From Clostridia bacterium (GTDB taxonomy: Bacteria; Bacillota; Clostridia; UBA1381; UBA9506): a stretch of DNA of 39,436 nt. The notes beneath the pieces were generated by a model. That model worked only from the letters and a program-made list of their open reading frames with translations, was not told the DNA's origin and made no database searches. The stretch covers positions 1-39,436 of the forward strand of contig JAFWAT010000032.1 of the NCBI GenBank assembly GCA_017507525.1, given 5' to 3'. A program made the translations under genes and the position numbers. Shown piece by piece: positions 7,489 to 16,768 of the stretch (its first letter is position 1; the number at the start of each line of letters is the position of its first letter).

Positions 7489-7518
7489 ATTGTATCATGT
7501 TTTTTAGGTTGTGTCAAG
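7489..7518 (-). promoter_or_regulatory. tRNA-Gly promoter inside an inverted repeat
   Basis: On the reverse strand, consensus TTGACA (7513-7518), an 18-base spacer and TACAAT (7489-7494) precede the tRNA. The -35 arm TTGACACAACC (7508-7518) is nearly complementary to 7475-7485, so the region can also fold as a hairpin just after the glutamate-cysteine ligase stop. Confidence 0.75.
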
Positions 7519-7531
7519 AATTCTGTTATGC

Positions 7532-8866
7532 TTAAATCACATATTCAGGATTTGCGTAATCTGCTATAATCTGCTTCATGGATTCACCCTTTGCCAGCCG
7601 TTCTTTTGTAACTTTAGCAGGGCAGGAGAGGGTTTGTGCCCGATTAAACAAGGGGGCGAGCAGGCGTTCTTCGCCCAGATTCCGTTCTTCTAGTTTGTGA
7701 ATTGCCAACGTGACCAGCTTCAATAAAAGAGTCTTGACAGATTCTTCTTTAATGGGTAAGAGCTCGCCGTTTATGACCATGCGCCGCAGGATTTTGTTTC
7801 TGCTTGGAGAGTCTGCAATCTCAGCAGGCAGGTGAGCAAAAAAATCCTGCATGAGTTGTTCGGCTTCAGCAAGACCGTGGAAGATGCCCAAATTAAACGC
7901 AGGGGGTGCAAAGGCGGCACCCACAGGCTGAGCACAGTCACTACGGATTTCCAAAGTGCCGCGACGGGTGATTTCCACATTTTTAAAAGATAAATAACCG
8001 TCTATGTCAGAGGGAATGCCCTCTGTTTCAAAATACGTATCAAGCTCTGTGGGGGTTATCATCTTATATTGCTCATCACGGTAGGATAAAAACATTGATT
8101 TTTTGCAAATCATATCAGTAATATCATCTAAAATTCTGAACTCTCCGCAAACGGGACCTGTATTATCCGCTAGATAGCCAAAGCCGCTGTGCTCCCATAA
8201 ATAGTCCCGGAAGCAAAGGGTGTTTTCGTGACCTGTGTCGCCTGAAAAAGGCAGAGAGTTTGAAAACAGCAAGCCTCTGACAAAGTCCATTGAGGCAAAT
8301 AAGGTCAGCGCCCGGGGGAGGCTTACCGCGGTTACATCCAAATGAGTCTGGACAGAAGAAAGCCAGGCAGGAAAGTCAGTATAGCGGTGAAAATATCCAC
8401 CGGAAAAATCAGATAAATAGTCACGCAGGGTGCAATAGATGGGAAAGTCCACCGGAGAGGTTTCAGCCTTTTGTTGGTGGGGGTTTGTGCCCATGCCGCA
8501 AAGGGTGTGATTGTTTGGCAGTAAAAAATTCTGAACCAGTTGATACAGTTTATAAAAGCGAATGGCAGTGTTAAATAAATTTTCATCCTTTGCCATGGCA
8601 AATTCAAAATTGTTGTAAGAATTATCAAAGGAAAGGCTGTCGCCGTCAGCGTTAATTAAAAAAACGCTGTTGCCATGAATATCTGTTCCGTCAGTTGTAA
8701 ATCCGTTTTTAAACAAATGGGCAATGAGCCCCCGAACGACTTCTTCTGAAACAGAACCGCCCTCTAAGGAAAGCAGAGGAAACTCCAGCTCTACGCCGGT
8801 AAATTTGCGCTTCTCCTGAAAAAAGCGGGATAAAAATTCTTTTTCTACGAATTCTCTTGCGTTCAT
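7532..8866 (-). CDS. Glutamate-cysteine ligase, GCS2 type
   Basis: The predicted reaction joins glutamate and cysteine through the gamma-carboxyl with ATP, the first step of glutathione-type thiol synthesis. The 444-residue protein has the N-terminal GVELEFPLL, typical of the GCS2/EgtA-like fold. It also has INADGDSLSFDNSYNNFEFA, GMGTNPHQ, HRYTDFPAWLSSVQTHLDV and, near the C-terminus, GTLEIRSDCAQPVGAAF. ATG 8866 is chosen because AGGAGG sits just before it; the longer frame to 8917 runs into the upstream terminator hairpin. No glutathione synthetase is nearby, so the product may be gamma-glutamylcysteine itself. Other GCS2-family activities cannot be excluded. Confidence 0.8.
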   Translation of the reverse strand: MNAREFVEKEFLSRFFQEKRKFTGVELEFPLLSLEGGSVSEEVVRGLIAHLFKNGFTTDGTDIHGNSVFLINADGDSLSFDNSYNNFEFAMAKDENLFNTAIRFYKLYQLVQNFLLPNNHTLCGMGTNPHQQKAETSPVDFPIYCTLRDYLSDFSGGYFHRYTDFPAWLSSVQTHLDVTAVSLPRALTLFASMDFVRGLLFSNSLPFSGDTGHENTLCFRDYLWEHSGFGYLADNTGPVCGEFRILDDITDMICKKSMFLSYRDEQYKMITPTELDTYFETEGIPSDIDGYLSFKNVEITRRGTLEIRSDCAQPVGAAFAPPAFNLGIFHGLAEAEQLMQDFFAHLPAEIADSPSRNKILRRMVINGELLPIKEESVKTLLLKLVTLAIHKLEERNLGEERLLAPLFNRAQTLSCPAKVTKERLAKGESMKQIIADYANPEYVI

Positions 8867-8880
8867 AATGCCTCCTGTAT

Positions 8881-8914
8881 AAAAAGCAAAAACAGGGCAG
8901 AAGCTTCTGCCCTG
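8881..8914 (-). terminator. Intercistronic terminator between the cysteine-synthase-like gene and GCS2
   Basis: The perfect palindrome at 8893-8914 (CAGGGCAGAAG and its complement) is followed on the reverse strand by TTTTTGCTTTTT. It lies after the upstream stop codon and only about 10 bases before the GCS2 ribosome site. Confidence 0.85.
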
Positions 8915-8918
8915 CATA

Positions 8919-9929
8919 TTAGCGGATTACTTTAACACCTTGCAGCTTTATGTCTGCCGTCAGGGCGTTTTCACCGCAAGCCTGCGGTTTTGCATAATCG
9001 GTTGAAAGATATTTTTTATTATCATCAGCAAAAACGGTCACAACAACCGAATCATCACCTAACATATTTTGCGCTAAAACACAACCCAAGAAATTAGCAC
9101 CGGAAGAAACACCAACGCCAATGCCTAAGGTTTCAGATAACAATCTTGCCATGCAAATAGCGTCCCCATCATCAACGGAAACAATTTCATTCATCTGAGA
9201 GAGCTTTAAAATGTCGGGAATAAACTCATCAGAAATGCCGTAAATCCGATGCTTTCCCACCTTGTAACCGGTGGAGAGTGTGGGGGAGTTAGAAGGCTCT
9301 AAGGGGAAGGCGCGACAAGCTGGATTTTCATCACGTAGTCGTTTTGCGATGCCCATAATGGTGCCGCCGGTGCCAACACCGGCAACCACGCCGTCTGCTG
9401 CCAGACCAATGCTTGCAAGCTGAGATACAATTTCTTCACCGGTGGTTTTAACGTGTGCTTCTACGTTATCTTCATTCGAGAACTGACAGGGGAGAAAAAC
9501 ACCGCCCTGTTTTGCATATGCTTCAGTCATTTCAATGGAGCCTAAAAAACCGCCTTCTTCGTGAGACACAAGACGCACCTCGGCACCGAAGCTTTCCATT
9601 AAGGCAATGCGTTCCCGGCTCATCCAGTCAGGCATATAGATTTTTACCGGATGATTTAGATAGCGACCGATTGCGGAAAAAGAAATGCCGGTGTTACCGC
9701 TGGTGGCTTCAGCAATGGTGTTCCCCGGGGAGATAGCACCTGTTTCGTAGGCTTTTTCTAAAATGTAAAGAGCCACACGGTCTTTAATGCTGCCGGTTAA
9801 GTTAAAATATTCTGCTTTGGCAAACAGCCGACGGACTTTGCCTTTATAAGAATAAGAAATTTCCAAAAGAGGGGTGTTGCCGGTTAGCGGGCGGATTGCA
9901 TCAAAGCGTTGTTTTAATTCCTGATTCAT
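8919..9929 (-). CDS. PLP-dependent cysteine synthase family protein
   Basis: This fold-type II PLP enzyme is expected to make cysteine from O-acetylserine (or a related activated serine) and sulfide. In the 336-residue protein, K49 in LTGSIKDR is the Schiff-base lysine, TSGNTG (76-81) is the substrate loop, and GVGTGGT binds the PLP phosphate. ATG 9929 is chosen. It has GGCAGGAA upstream, and the longer frame to 10061 runs through the promoter. The C-terminal tail after about 300 is longer than in the shortest CysK enzymes. It sits directly before the GCS2-type ligase gene, suggesting channelled synthesis of a gamma-glutamyl thiol. Cystathionine- or diaminopropionate-type reactions remain possible. 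Confidence 0.85.
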   Translation of the reverse strand: MNQELKQRFDAIRPLTGNTPLLEISYSYKGKVRRLFAKAEYFNLTGSIKDRVALYILEKAYETGAISPGNTIAEATSGNTGISFSAIGRYLNHPVKIYMPDWMSRERIALMESFGAEVRLVSHEEGGFLGSIEMTEAYAKQGGVFLPCQFSNEDNVEAHVKTTGEEIVSQLASIGLAADGVVAGVGTGGTIMGIAKRLRDENPACRAFPLEPSNSPTLSTGYKVGKHRIYGISDEFIPDILKLSQMNEIVSVDDGDAICMARLLSETLGIGVGVSSGANFLGCVLAQNMLGDDSVVVTVFADDNKKYLSTDYAKPQACGENALTADIKLQGVKVIR

Positions 9930-10010
9930 AAAAGTTCCTGCCTTTAATCCCCGAAGGGTCATTACGTTTCTATCATATGCGGCATAATGCCGTTTTGAGT
10001 CACTCTTATT

Positions 10011-10039
10011 ATTATAATATGAACAGAGGGATTTTGCAA
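10011..10039 (-). promoter_or_regulatory. Promoter of the cysteine-synthase/GCS2 pair
   Basis: On the reverse strand TTGCAA (10034-10039), a 17-base spacer and TATAAT (10011-10016) start a leader of about 75 bases. The leader contains a short palindrome, CGGCATTATGCCG, at about 9980-9992 and a small CCCTTCGGGG hairpin. No recognisable T-box or S-box is present. Confidence 0.8.
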
Positions 10040-10064
10040 GAATTTTATGGAAGGTTTTCAAAAA

Positions 10065-10098
10065 AAGGGGCTGTAAAAATAAATTTTTACAGCCCCTT
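10065..10098 (-). terminator. Terminator after the glucuronidase gene
   Basis: A 16-bp perfect stem (10065-10080 with 10083-10098, core GGGGCTGTAAAAAT) with a two-base loop. It is followed on the reverse strand by a T-run. Confidence 0.92.
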
Positions 10099-10100
10099 AT

Positions 10101-11900
10101 TTAAGATTTATATCCAAAATCGGGAATTCGATGCCAGCGCTTTTTAAAGTAGTGGGCGGCAAGCTTGGGCTGGCGGTCACGGGTGAAAATGCCTTTTTTA
10201 TTCCCTACAACACGCATGATGCCCTGAATGGTTGCAAAATCTGCAAAGTTCCAGACCTGCTCACCAATGAAATAATCATAGCGGTCTGTTATCTCGTGAG
10301 TTGCTTCATAGAAATCCACCTGATATTCTTCTGTAAACATGACAGGCGTAGATGCATGGAAGCCTGCAATTGTATCAGCACCGTATTCAGTAAACATCAG
10401 CGGCTTGTTAAACTGCTTCCAGTAATTAAGCTCTAAAGTCAGTGCCTGCTGTGCCGCCTTTAAGTCACCGCCGTAAACATACCAGCCATAATAGCGGTTT
10501 AGGCAGATGACGTCCATAAGCGGCAGGGTTTTGTCACGAACATATTCATTCTGCACGCCAACGATGGTAACGGGGCGGTTTTGGGGATCGCAGCTGTGAG
10601 CTAAATCATACAGGGGTTTATAATAGTCTACAGCACTATCGGGAAAGGCGGTGGTGTCAGACTCGTTGGCAATAGACCACATGACTACGCAGGCGCGGTT
10701 TTTATCACGGCAAATCATGTCACGAATGACCTCTTCGTGATGTTCCTTGGTTTTCAAAATCTTGTAGGTATCCTTTGGTTCACCGCCGGCTGTTGCACCG
10801 AAATTCATGTTTACTCCCACAGCCGGGGTTTCGTCGATGACCACAATGCCTTCACGGTCACAAAGCAGCATCATTTCCTCAGAATAAGGGTAGTGGCTGG
10901 TGCGGAAGGAGTTAGCGCCCATCCATTTCATCAGGCTGATATCCTTTACGTTTAGCACCTCGTCTATACCACGCCCGCGGATTGCGGAATCCTCGTGCTT
11001 GCCAAAGCCTTTAAAATAAAAGGGCTTGCCGTTAATTAAAAATTCCGTACCCCGAACTTCTACAGTTCTGATGCCGAAAGGCTCGCTGTAGCAGTCATCG
11101 GCAAAGCGGACCTCTGCGGTGTAGAGATAGGCATTTCCCGGTTGCCACAAAATGACGTCAGGGATGACAACAGAGCCTTCCTTGCCCGTTGCTTCTGCTA
11201 CGATTTTACCCTCTTCGGTTCGGATGAGCAGTTGGACATCTCCGGCACCAACGGTATCAACTTTATATTGAACCGTGGCTGTGTTTTCGCCTACTGTGGG
11301 GACAAGCGTGATATCTTTAATATAATTCTTGGGTGTTGTGTAGATTTTAACAGGGCGGGTAATACCTGCATAGTTAAAAAAGTCAAAGTTGGGATAGTTC
11401 TGTTTTTTGGGTGTGACCCCCGGCATTTCGGGGATGAGTCCGGAAAGCATATTGCCGCCGGATTCGCTGCCTACGGGCAGGGTGGTGTGATTGACACGGT
11501 TATCAACGGCAACGGTTAACCGGTTTTCGCCGTCTGCGAGCTTATCGGTAAGCTCTGCTTCAAAGGGCAAAAAGCCGCCTTTATGCTCACAGAGCAGCTT
11601 GCCGTTTACATACACTTTTGCACTTTGCGTAACCGCACCAAAACGCAGAACAATGCGCTGGGTCTTCATATAATCCGGCAGAAAAAAGCAGGTTTCATAC
11701 CATGCCCAGCCGTAATGGTCGCGGAATTCCTCTCCTTCCTTCTGGTCGTTATAGGAGGCGGGAACGGCGATGGTCATAGGGGTTTTAAGGGATGATTCTG
11801 CCAAGGCTTCGGTAAAAGTTTCGCTTTTGTCTAACTGCAAGTTCCAAATGCCGGATAAATCAATTAAGGCACGGGAGGCAGTGAGTCTGGGATAGAGCAT
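10101..11900 (-). CDS. uidA: Beta-glucuronidase (GH2)
   Basis: This retaining glycosidase releases glucuronate from beta-glucuronides. It has 599 residues with the GH2 order: sugar-binding-like N-terminal domain, immunoglobulin-like domain, TIM barrel. WSIANESD places the acid/base at E413 and FTEYGADT the nucleophile at E505. [12 protein letters not shown] gives N567 and K569, the pair that recognises the glucuronate carboxylate and separates true glucuronidases from galactosidases. A long segment after VGVNMNFG corresponds to the Loop 1 region of the E. coli enzyme. No signal peptide is seen, so it is cytosolic. ATG 11900 is preferred to 11909 because AAAGG then has normal spacing. It lies 19 bases after the transporter gene. 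Confidence 0.96.
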   Translation of the reverse strand: MLYPRLTASRALIDLSGIWNLQLDKSETFTEALAESSLKTPMTIAVPASYNDQKEGEEFRDHYGWAWYETCFFLPDYMKTQRIVLRFGAVTQSAKVYVNGKLLCEHKGGFLPFEAELTDKLADGENRLTVAVDNRVNHTTLPVGSESGGNMLSGLIPEMPGVTPKKQNYPNFDFFNYAGITRPVKIYTTPKNYIKDITLVPTVGENTATVQYKVDTVGAGDVQLLIRTEEGKIVAEATGKEGSVVIPDVILWQPGNAYLYTAEVRFADDCYSEPFGIRTVEVRGTEFLINGKPFYFKGFGKHEDSAIRGRGIDEVLNVKDISLMKWMGANSFRTSHYPYSEEMMLLCDREGIVVIDETPAVGVNMNFGATAGGEPKDTYKILKTKEHHEEVIRDMICRDKNRACVVMWSIANESDTTAFPDSAVDYYKPLYDLAHSCDPQNRPVTIVGVQNEYVRDKTLPLMDVICLNRYYGWYVYGGDLKAAQQALTLELNYWKQFNKPLMFTEYGADTIAGFHASTPVMFTEEYQVDFYEATHEITDRYDYFIGEQVWNFADFATIQGIMRVVGNKKGIFTRDRQPKLAAHYFKKRWHRIPDFGYKS

Positions 11901-11919
11901 GGGTAACATCCTTTCTGGT

Positions 11920-13299
11920 TTATGTTTTTGAATGACGTTCTTTTATAATACGTTGATTTTCGGCAATTCTCTTTTTGGAAAGAGGATACCAGAAAATCAA
12001 AATGACGGCAACAATAAAATAGCAGATAGCGGGAATCAAGGTGGAAACGGTGTAAATCCGCTCCACAACCTCGGGGGATTGTACTAGGTTATCCGTTGAG
12101 GAAACGTAGCCGATTAAGGTCAGGGCATAACCGCCCAGACCGCCGGCTAAAGCCTGACCGATTTTTCTGGCAAAGGAGTAAACGGCATAAACGGTGCCGT
12201 CTTCACGGTTGCCTGTGAGTACCTCCTGGCTGTCGATGATGTCGGTGATAAATGCCCAAATCATCAAGTTGAAAAGGCCAACACCCAGATTTCCGAAGAT
12301 TAGAAATACACAGAAAATCCACGGATCTCGGATACGCAGCATAAACAGCAAAAAGAAGATAACGGAGGTGAACAAAACTGCAACGCCGGAGGCTTCTTTT
12401 TTGCCAAACTTTTCTGCTATGGTTGCGCTGAAGGGGGCAAGCAAAAGGGTGCAGGCGGTTTGCAGAAAGCCTGCTACGCTCATGGCTTCTTTGCTTTTGA
12501 AGTAATCCATGAAGAGGTAAAGATTCATGGTGCTGGAAAGCAGCGAGGATAACAGCAAAACAATGGCGGCGGCAATCATTGCCCAAAGGGAGCGGTTTTT
12601 TATCATGCCGCGCAGGGCAACGGAAAAGCGGGTGTCTTTTTGCTTTGGCGGCGGCATAACCCGTTCGCGAACGAGGGTGTAGCACAAGGCGTAACAAATG
12701 AGGGCTAAAATACCAAAAACCAGCACAACCGGCAGAAAACGATCGCCTAAGATTAATTGGTTTCCCTGTGCATCGTATGTGTAGATAACAAGCGGTACAC
12801 CGGCGGATACGATGACGCCGGCAATGGCGGCCCCAATGGAACGAAAGGTAGAAAGGGAGGTGCGCTCGATGGGGTCTTCTGTTATGGCTGATGCCATAGA
12901 GCCATAGGGAATGTTAATTGCGGTGTAACAAATGCTGCCCCAAAACAGATAGGTGACATAAATGTACACAAGCTTTCCAACATAAGGCAGATTTTTTGCT
13001 GCCGGGAGGAACATAATAATACCGGCAAGCACAACGGGAACGGCTATACGGAGAATCCAGGGGCGGAAACGCCCGTTTTTTGTTGGTTTTGAGATGTCAA
13101 CGATCCGACCCATGGTGATATCGGTAAAAGCATCCACGGCGCGGGCGACTAAGAAGAGTGTTCCCACCACCTCGCCGGCAATGCCCAATACCTTTGTGTA
13201 AAAAACCATTAAAAATGAACTTGCCAGAATAAAGAAAAAATCGTTGCCGAGGTCTCCTAACATGTAACCGATTTTGTCCTGTAAACCAAATTTTCTCAC
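11920..13299 (-). CDS. GPH-family glycoside/hexuronide:cation symporter
   Basis: This is a 459-residue polytopic membrane protein with about twelve hydrophobic segments. It has family signatures such as GDLGNDFFF near the N-terminus, [20 protein letters not shown] and [25 protein letters not shown]. The family imports glycosides, pentosides and hexuronides with Na+ or H+. The start is GTG, since the overlapping ATG is followed at once by a stop codon; AAAGGAG lies nine bases before it. Being first in the unit with beta-glucuronidase, it is the likely glucuronide importer (UidB-like). Substrate is inferred from context. Confidence 0.9.
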   Translation of the reverse strand: MRKFGLQDKIGYMLGDLGNDFFFILASSFLMVFYTKVLGIAGEVVGTLFLVARAVDAFTDITMGRIVDISKPTKNGRFRPWILRIAVPVVLAGIIMFLPAAKNLPYVGKLVYIYVTYLFWGSICYTAINIPYGSMASAITEDPIERTSLSTFRSIGAAIAGVIVSAGVPLVIYTYDAQGNQLILGDRFLPVVLVFGILALICYALCYTLVRERVMPPPKQKDTRFSVALRGMIKNRSLWAMIAAAIVLLLSSLLSSTMNLYLFMDYFKSKEAMSVAGFLQTACTLLLAPFSATIAEKFGKKEASGVAVLFTSVIFFLLFMLRIRDPWIFCVFLIFGNLGVGLFNLMIWAFITDIIDSQEVLTGNREDGTVYAVYSFARKIGQALAGGLGGYALTLIGYVSSTDNLVQSPEVVERIYTVSTLIPAICYFIVAVILIFWYPLSKKRIAENQRIIKERHSKT

Positions 13300-13385
13300 A
13301 TGTAAACACTCCTTTTGACAGTTAGTGTATCCGTATTTTTCGTTTCTATAGAAAAAATTTCAAGAAATCGGAAAAATTATTAAAA

Positions 13386-13414
13386 TTAATATGAAATGCA
13401 TAAAGAAAAATCAA
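13386..13414 (-). promoter_or_regulatory. Probable transporter-glucuronidase promoter
   Basis: On the reverse strand TTGATT (13409-13414), a 17-base spacer and TATTAA (13386-13391). A perfect 12-base palindrome TTTCTATAGAAA (13343-13354) lies in the untranslated leader and could be an operator. Confidence 0.5.
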
Positions 13415-13423
13415 TTTCAAAAC

Positions 13424-13452
13424 TTGACCAAAAGAATTTCTTGTGATACAAT
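13424..13452 (+). promoter_or_regulatory. kdgA-kdgK promoter
   Basis: TTGACC (13424-13429), a 17-base spacer and TACAAT (13447-13452) with an extended TG at 13444-13445. It is divergent from the transporter promoter, with the two -35 boxes about 10 bases apart. Confidence 0.8.
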
Positions 13453-13470
13453 ATATATTGCGCTAATCTT

Positions 13471-13493
13471 GTTATACTAATAGTGTTATACTA
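13471..13493 (+). promoter_or_regulatory. Possible operator between kdgA promoter and start
   Basis: GTTATACTA occurs twice in the same direction (13471-13479 and 13485-13493), and the middle reads ACTAATAGT, a short interrupted palindrome. It lies about 20 bases past the -10, where a repressor would block transcription. No regulator gene is present in the window. Confidence 0.45.
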
Positions 13494-13517
13494 TAGATGA
13501 CAAGAGAGGAGAAAATC

Positions 13518-14195
13518 ATGGATAAGGAAAAAATTATTACAAAAATCTGTGATTCCGGTATCGTGGCTGTTGTCAGAGCTAACGATGCTGAGCAGGCTGT
13601 CAGAATTGCTGACGCTTGTATTGATGGCGGTGTTCCTGCCATTGAGCTGACATTTACGGTTCCCGCGGCTCATCGTGTTATTGAGGAGCTGTCAAAACGT
13701 TACACATCGGATCAAATTATTTTAGGTGCTGGAACGGTTATGGATTCTGAAACTGCAAGGATTGCTATTTTATCCGGTGCACAATATATCGTTAGCCCCT
13801 ATTTTAATTTAGAAACTGTTAAGCTGTGTAATCGTTACAGAAAGGCTTGCATGCCAGGCGCCATGACGATTAAAGAAGTCGTTGAAGCAATGGAAGCCGG
13901 TGCAGATGTCGTAAAACTGTTCCCCGGCGAAGCTGGCGGTCCTAAAATGATTAAGGCTATCCGTGGCCCAATTCCCCATGCAAAAATTATGCCCACCGGC
14001 GGTGTTGATGTGGATAATGTTGGCGACTGGATTCGTTCAGGCGCAGTGGCAGTCGGTGCAGGCAGCTCTCTAACAGCCGGTGCAAAAACCGGCGATTATG
14101 CGGCAATCACTGCCATGGGCCGCGAATTTGTTAAGAGAATTAAAGAAGCCAGGGAGAATAGTTTTAATTGTAAATGGAGGCAGAGCAATGGCTAA
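13518..14195 (+). CDS. kdgA: 2-keto-3-deoxy-6-phosphogluconate aldolase
   Basis: This enzyme cleaves 2-keto-3-deoxy-6-phosphogluconate to pyruvate and glyceraldehyde 3-phosphate, the last step of hexuronate breakdown and of the Entner-Doudoroff route. The 225-residue protein has the class I aldolase TIM barrel. VVAVVRAN is at the N-terminus, GAGTVMDSE follows, and VVKLFPGE places the Schiff-base lysine at K133, matching the E. coli Eda position. ATG 13518 follows AGGAG; an in-frame ATG at 13497 lies upstream of that site. The last eight bases overlap kdgK. Confidence 0.95.
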   Translation: MDKEKIITKICDSGIVAVVRANDAEQAVRIADACIDGGVPAIELTFTVPAAHRVIEELSKRYTSDQIILGAGTVMDSETARIAILSGAQYIVSPYFNLETVKLCNRYRKACMPGAMTIKEVVEAMEAGADVVKLFPGEAGGPKMIKAIRGPIPHAKIMPTGGVDVDNVGDWIRSGAVAVGAGSSLTAGAKTGDYAAITAMGREFVKRIKEARENSFNCKWRQSNG

Positions 14196-15210
14196 AGTGA
14201 TTACGTTTGGTGAAATCATGCTGAGACTTCAGACTTATGACAATCAGAGATTGATTCAGGCAACCGGTCTTGAGGCAAAGTTTGGCGGCGGTGAAGCAAA
14301 CGTTGCTGTTTCCTTGGCAAATTACGGTCATGAGGCTCATTTTGTTACAAAACTTCCTGATAACTTAATTGGTGCATGGTGCGAATCTGAATTGAAAAAG
14401 TACGGTGTTAATACCGATTATATTGCAAAGGGCGGCGAGCGTGTCGGCATTTACTTTGTAGAAAAGGGTGCTTCCCAACGCGCATCTACCGTCACCTATG
14501 ACCGTGCACATTCTTCCATTTCTACTGCAAAGCAGGAAGACTTTGACTGGGATGCAATTTTTGAGGGTGCAGATTGGTTCCACTTTACCGGTATTACTCC
14601 GGCACTGTCTGATGATGCGGCAGAATTGTGCCTGCTTGCGTGCAAAACAGCAAAGAAAAAGGGCATTACCACAAGCTGTGACTTAAACTTCAGAAAGAAG
14701 CTATGGACCAGCGAAAAGGCCGCCAAGGTTATGGGCGGCTTAATGGAATATGTTGACGTTGTCATTGCCAACGAAGAGGATGCTGAAAAGGTATTTGGCA
14801 TTCATGCCGCTGAAACGGACATCACCGCTGGTGAACTTTCCGATGCCGGCTATCGTGATGTTGCAAAGCAGCTGGCTGACCGTTTTGGTTTTTCTCACGT
14901 TGCAATTACCCTGCGTGAGAGCATTTCCGCATCTGTTAATAACTGGTCTGCGCTTTTGTATGACGGTAAAGATTATTATAAATCCAAAAAATATACCATT
15001 AACATTGTTGACCGTGTCGGCGGCGGAGACTCCTTTGGCGGCGGTTTAATCTACGCCATGCTGGAAAAATTCAGCATGCAGGACACCATTGAGTTTGCGG
15101 TAGCAGCATCTTGCTTAAAGCACACCATTGAGGGTGACTTCAACTTAGTCAGCGTGAAAGAGGTTAAGAGCTTAGCAGAAGGTGACGGCTCCGGTAGAGT
15201 ACAGAGATAA
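14188..15210 (+). CDS. kdgK: 2-keto-3-deoxygluconate kinase (PfkB family)
   Basis: This enzyme phosphorylates 2-keto-3-deoxygluconate with ATP to give the KdgA substrate. The 340-residue ribokinase fold has the N-terminal sugar-binding segment FGGGEANVAVSLANYG. The C-terminal anion hole DRVGGGDSFGGG puts the catalytic base at about D281. GGAGG is eight bases before the ATG, inside kdgA. Overlap with kdgA makes the pathway assignment firm, although PfkB sequence alone would not fix the sugar. Confidence 0.92.
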   Translation: MAKVITFGEIMLRLQTYDNQRLIQATGLEAKFGGGEANVAVSLANYGHEAHFVTKLPDNLIGAWCESELKKYGVNTDYIAKGGERVGIYFVEKGASQRASTVTYDRAHSSISTAKQEDFDWDAIFEGADWFHFTGITPALSDDAAELCLLACKTAKKKGITTSCDLNFRKKLWTSEKAAKVMGGLMEYVDVVIANEEDAEKVFGIHAAETDITAGELSDAGYRDVAKQLADRFGFSHVAITLRESISASVNNWSALLYDGKDYYKSKKYTINIVDRVGGGDSFGGGLIYAMLEKFSMQDTIEFAVAASCLKHTIEGDFNLVSVKEVKSLAEGDGSGRVQR

Positions 15211-15216
15211 TTTAGG

Positions 15217-15248
15217 TGCAGTGTGACCGAAAAGCCGGTCGCACTGCA
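15217..15248 (+). terminator. Probable terminator after kdgK
   Basis: TGCAGTGTGACC (15217-15228) pairs with GGTCGCACTGCA (15237-15248), with one G-U. The following T-run is short, so some read-through into the pur genes is possible. No clear separate purF promoter was found in 15249-15319. Confidence 0.65.
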
Positions 15249-15319
15249 TGACTTTTAATAATAGTGGCAGCAAGTGTTGTTGCTGATATGTTAATTAAGC
15301 TAGGGGGCGTTTTGTTTAA

Positions 15320-16768
15320 ATGAAAAAACAAGAATCTGTTATGGTTTCAGACAAATTAAAGGAAGAGTGCGGCGTATTCGGCTTTTATGATAATGATGGC
15401 TTTGATGTAGCACGGCTTACCTATTATGGGCTTTATGGCTTGCAGCACAGAGGGCAGCAAAGTGCGGGCATCGCGGTGAATGACGATAATGTGTTTCACT
15501 GCCATAAAGACCTTGGTCTTGTGCCCGATATTTTTAACGACAGAATTTTGAGCAATTTAACCGGTACAATTTCAGTCGGTCATGTCCGCTATTCCACAAA
15601 GGGCGACAACAAGCGGGAAAACGCACAGCCTTTAGTATATCAATACGTGAAGGGCACCTTAGCTTTAGCTTATAACGGTAACTTGATTAACGCAGGACAG
15701 CTGCGTGATGACTTTCAAAGAAACGGTGCAATTTTTCATACCTCTATTGACCCTGAGGTTATGATGTATAAAATTGCTCAGGAACGGATTAAGACCCATG
15801 CCATTGAGCGTGCGGTTCTCAACATGATGGATTATGTCCACGGTGCTTATTCTTTAGTTTTGATGAGCCCTCGTAAGCTCATTGGCGCAAGAGACCCTTA
15901 CGGACTGCATCCACTTTCCATCGGCAAACTGGAAAATTCTTATGTATTATCTTCGGAAACCTGCGTGTTTGATAATATCGGCGCAGAGTTTATCCGTGAT
16001 GTGGAGCCGGGCGAAGTTGTCTGGATTGATAAAGATGGTCTCCATTCCATTAAACACGAAAAGGCATTAGAGAGAGCCAGAATCTGTGTTTTTGAATATG
16101 TCTATAATGCAAGACCTGACAGCGTCATTCAGGGTGCTAGCGTGTATGAAGTGAGAAAGGCTATGGGTCATCAGCTGGCAAAAGAGCATCCGGTGGATGC
16201 AGATCTCGTTTTCGGTGTGCCGGATTCAGGTCTTTGTGCCGCTATCGGTTATGCAGAAGAGTCCGGTTTGCCTTACGGTAAAGGCTTTATTAAAAATAAA
16301 TATGTAGGCAGAACTTTTATTCTGCCCACTCAGGCGCAACGCGAGGCTGCTGTTAACATTAAGTTAAATGTTTTAAGGAGCAGTGTAGAAGGTAAACGCG
16401 TGGTTATGGTAGACGATTCCATTGTCCGCGGTACAACCTGCGCAAACATTATTCGTGCCTTAAAAGAAGCCGGTGCTAAAGAAGTGCATATGCGTGTTTC
16501 CTCGCCGCAGTTTTTGTGGCCCTGTTATTTTGGAACAGATATTCCGTCTAGGGATTGCTTGATGGCGGTTAAATACAGCGTTGAGGAAATCAGACAAAAA
16601 ATTGGTGCAGATTCTTTAGGATACCTGAGTATAGAAGGTTTAAAAGAAGCAACTAAATCGCTAAACTGCGATTATTGTCAGGCGTGCTTTACCGGGGTTT
16701 ACCCCATGGAAGTTCCCCTGAATGTTGATGAAGCAGATTATAAACACACCAAGGAGGGCAAAAAATGA
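15320..16768 (+). CDS. purF: Amidophosphoribosyltransferase
   Basis: This enzyme catalyses the committed step of purine synthesis, converting PRPP and glutamine to 5-phosphoribosylamine. The 482-residue protein begins with a 16-residue propeptide that should be cleaved before C17 of CGVFGFY, the N-terminal glutaminase nucleophile. The PRPP loop reads [13 protein letters not shown]. The C-terminal cysteines in [14 protein letters not shown] indicate the [4Fe-4S] class known from Bacillus. AGGGGG lies about 12 bases before the ATG, slightly long. It overlaps purM by four bases and leads the pur cluster. Confidence 0.97.
   Translation: MKKQESVMVSDKLKEECGVFGFYDNDGFDVARLTYYGLYGLQHRGQQSAGIAVNDDNVFHCHKDLGLVPDIFNDRILSNLTGTISVGHVRYSTKGDNKRENAQPLVYQYVKGTLALAYNGNLINAGQLRDDFQRNGAIFHTSIDPEVMMYKIAQERIKTHAIERAVLNMMDYVHGAYSLVLMSPRKLIGARDPYGLHPLSIGKLENSYVLSSETCVFDNIGAEFIRDVEPGEVVWIDKDGLHSIKHEKALERARICVFEYVYNARPDSVIQGASVYEVRKAMGHQLAKEHPVDADLVFGVPDSGLCAAIGYAEESGLPYGKGFIKNKYVGRTFILPTQAQREAAVNIKLNVLRSSVEGKRVVMVDDSIVRGTTCANIIRALKEAGAKEVHMRVSSPQFLWPCYFGTDIPSRDCLMAVKYSVEEIRQKIGADSLGYLSIEGLKEATKSLNCDYCQACFTGVYPMEVPLNVDEADYKHTKEGKK

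Noticed and set aside
14080-14187. N-terminal extension of kdgK back to 14080
   Set aside because: It lies within kdgA coding sequence without a ribosome site; ATG 14188 has GGAGG and matches PfkB N-termini.
15211-15320. Purine riboswitch before purF
   Set aside because: The gap is about 110 bases, 32 of which are the kdgK terminator hairpin. No three-way junction or conserved purine aptamer bases were seen.
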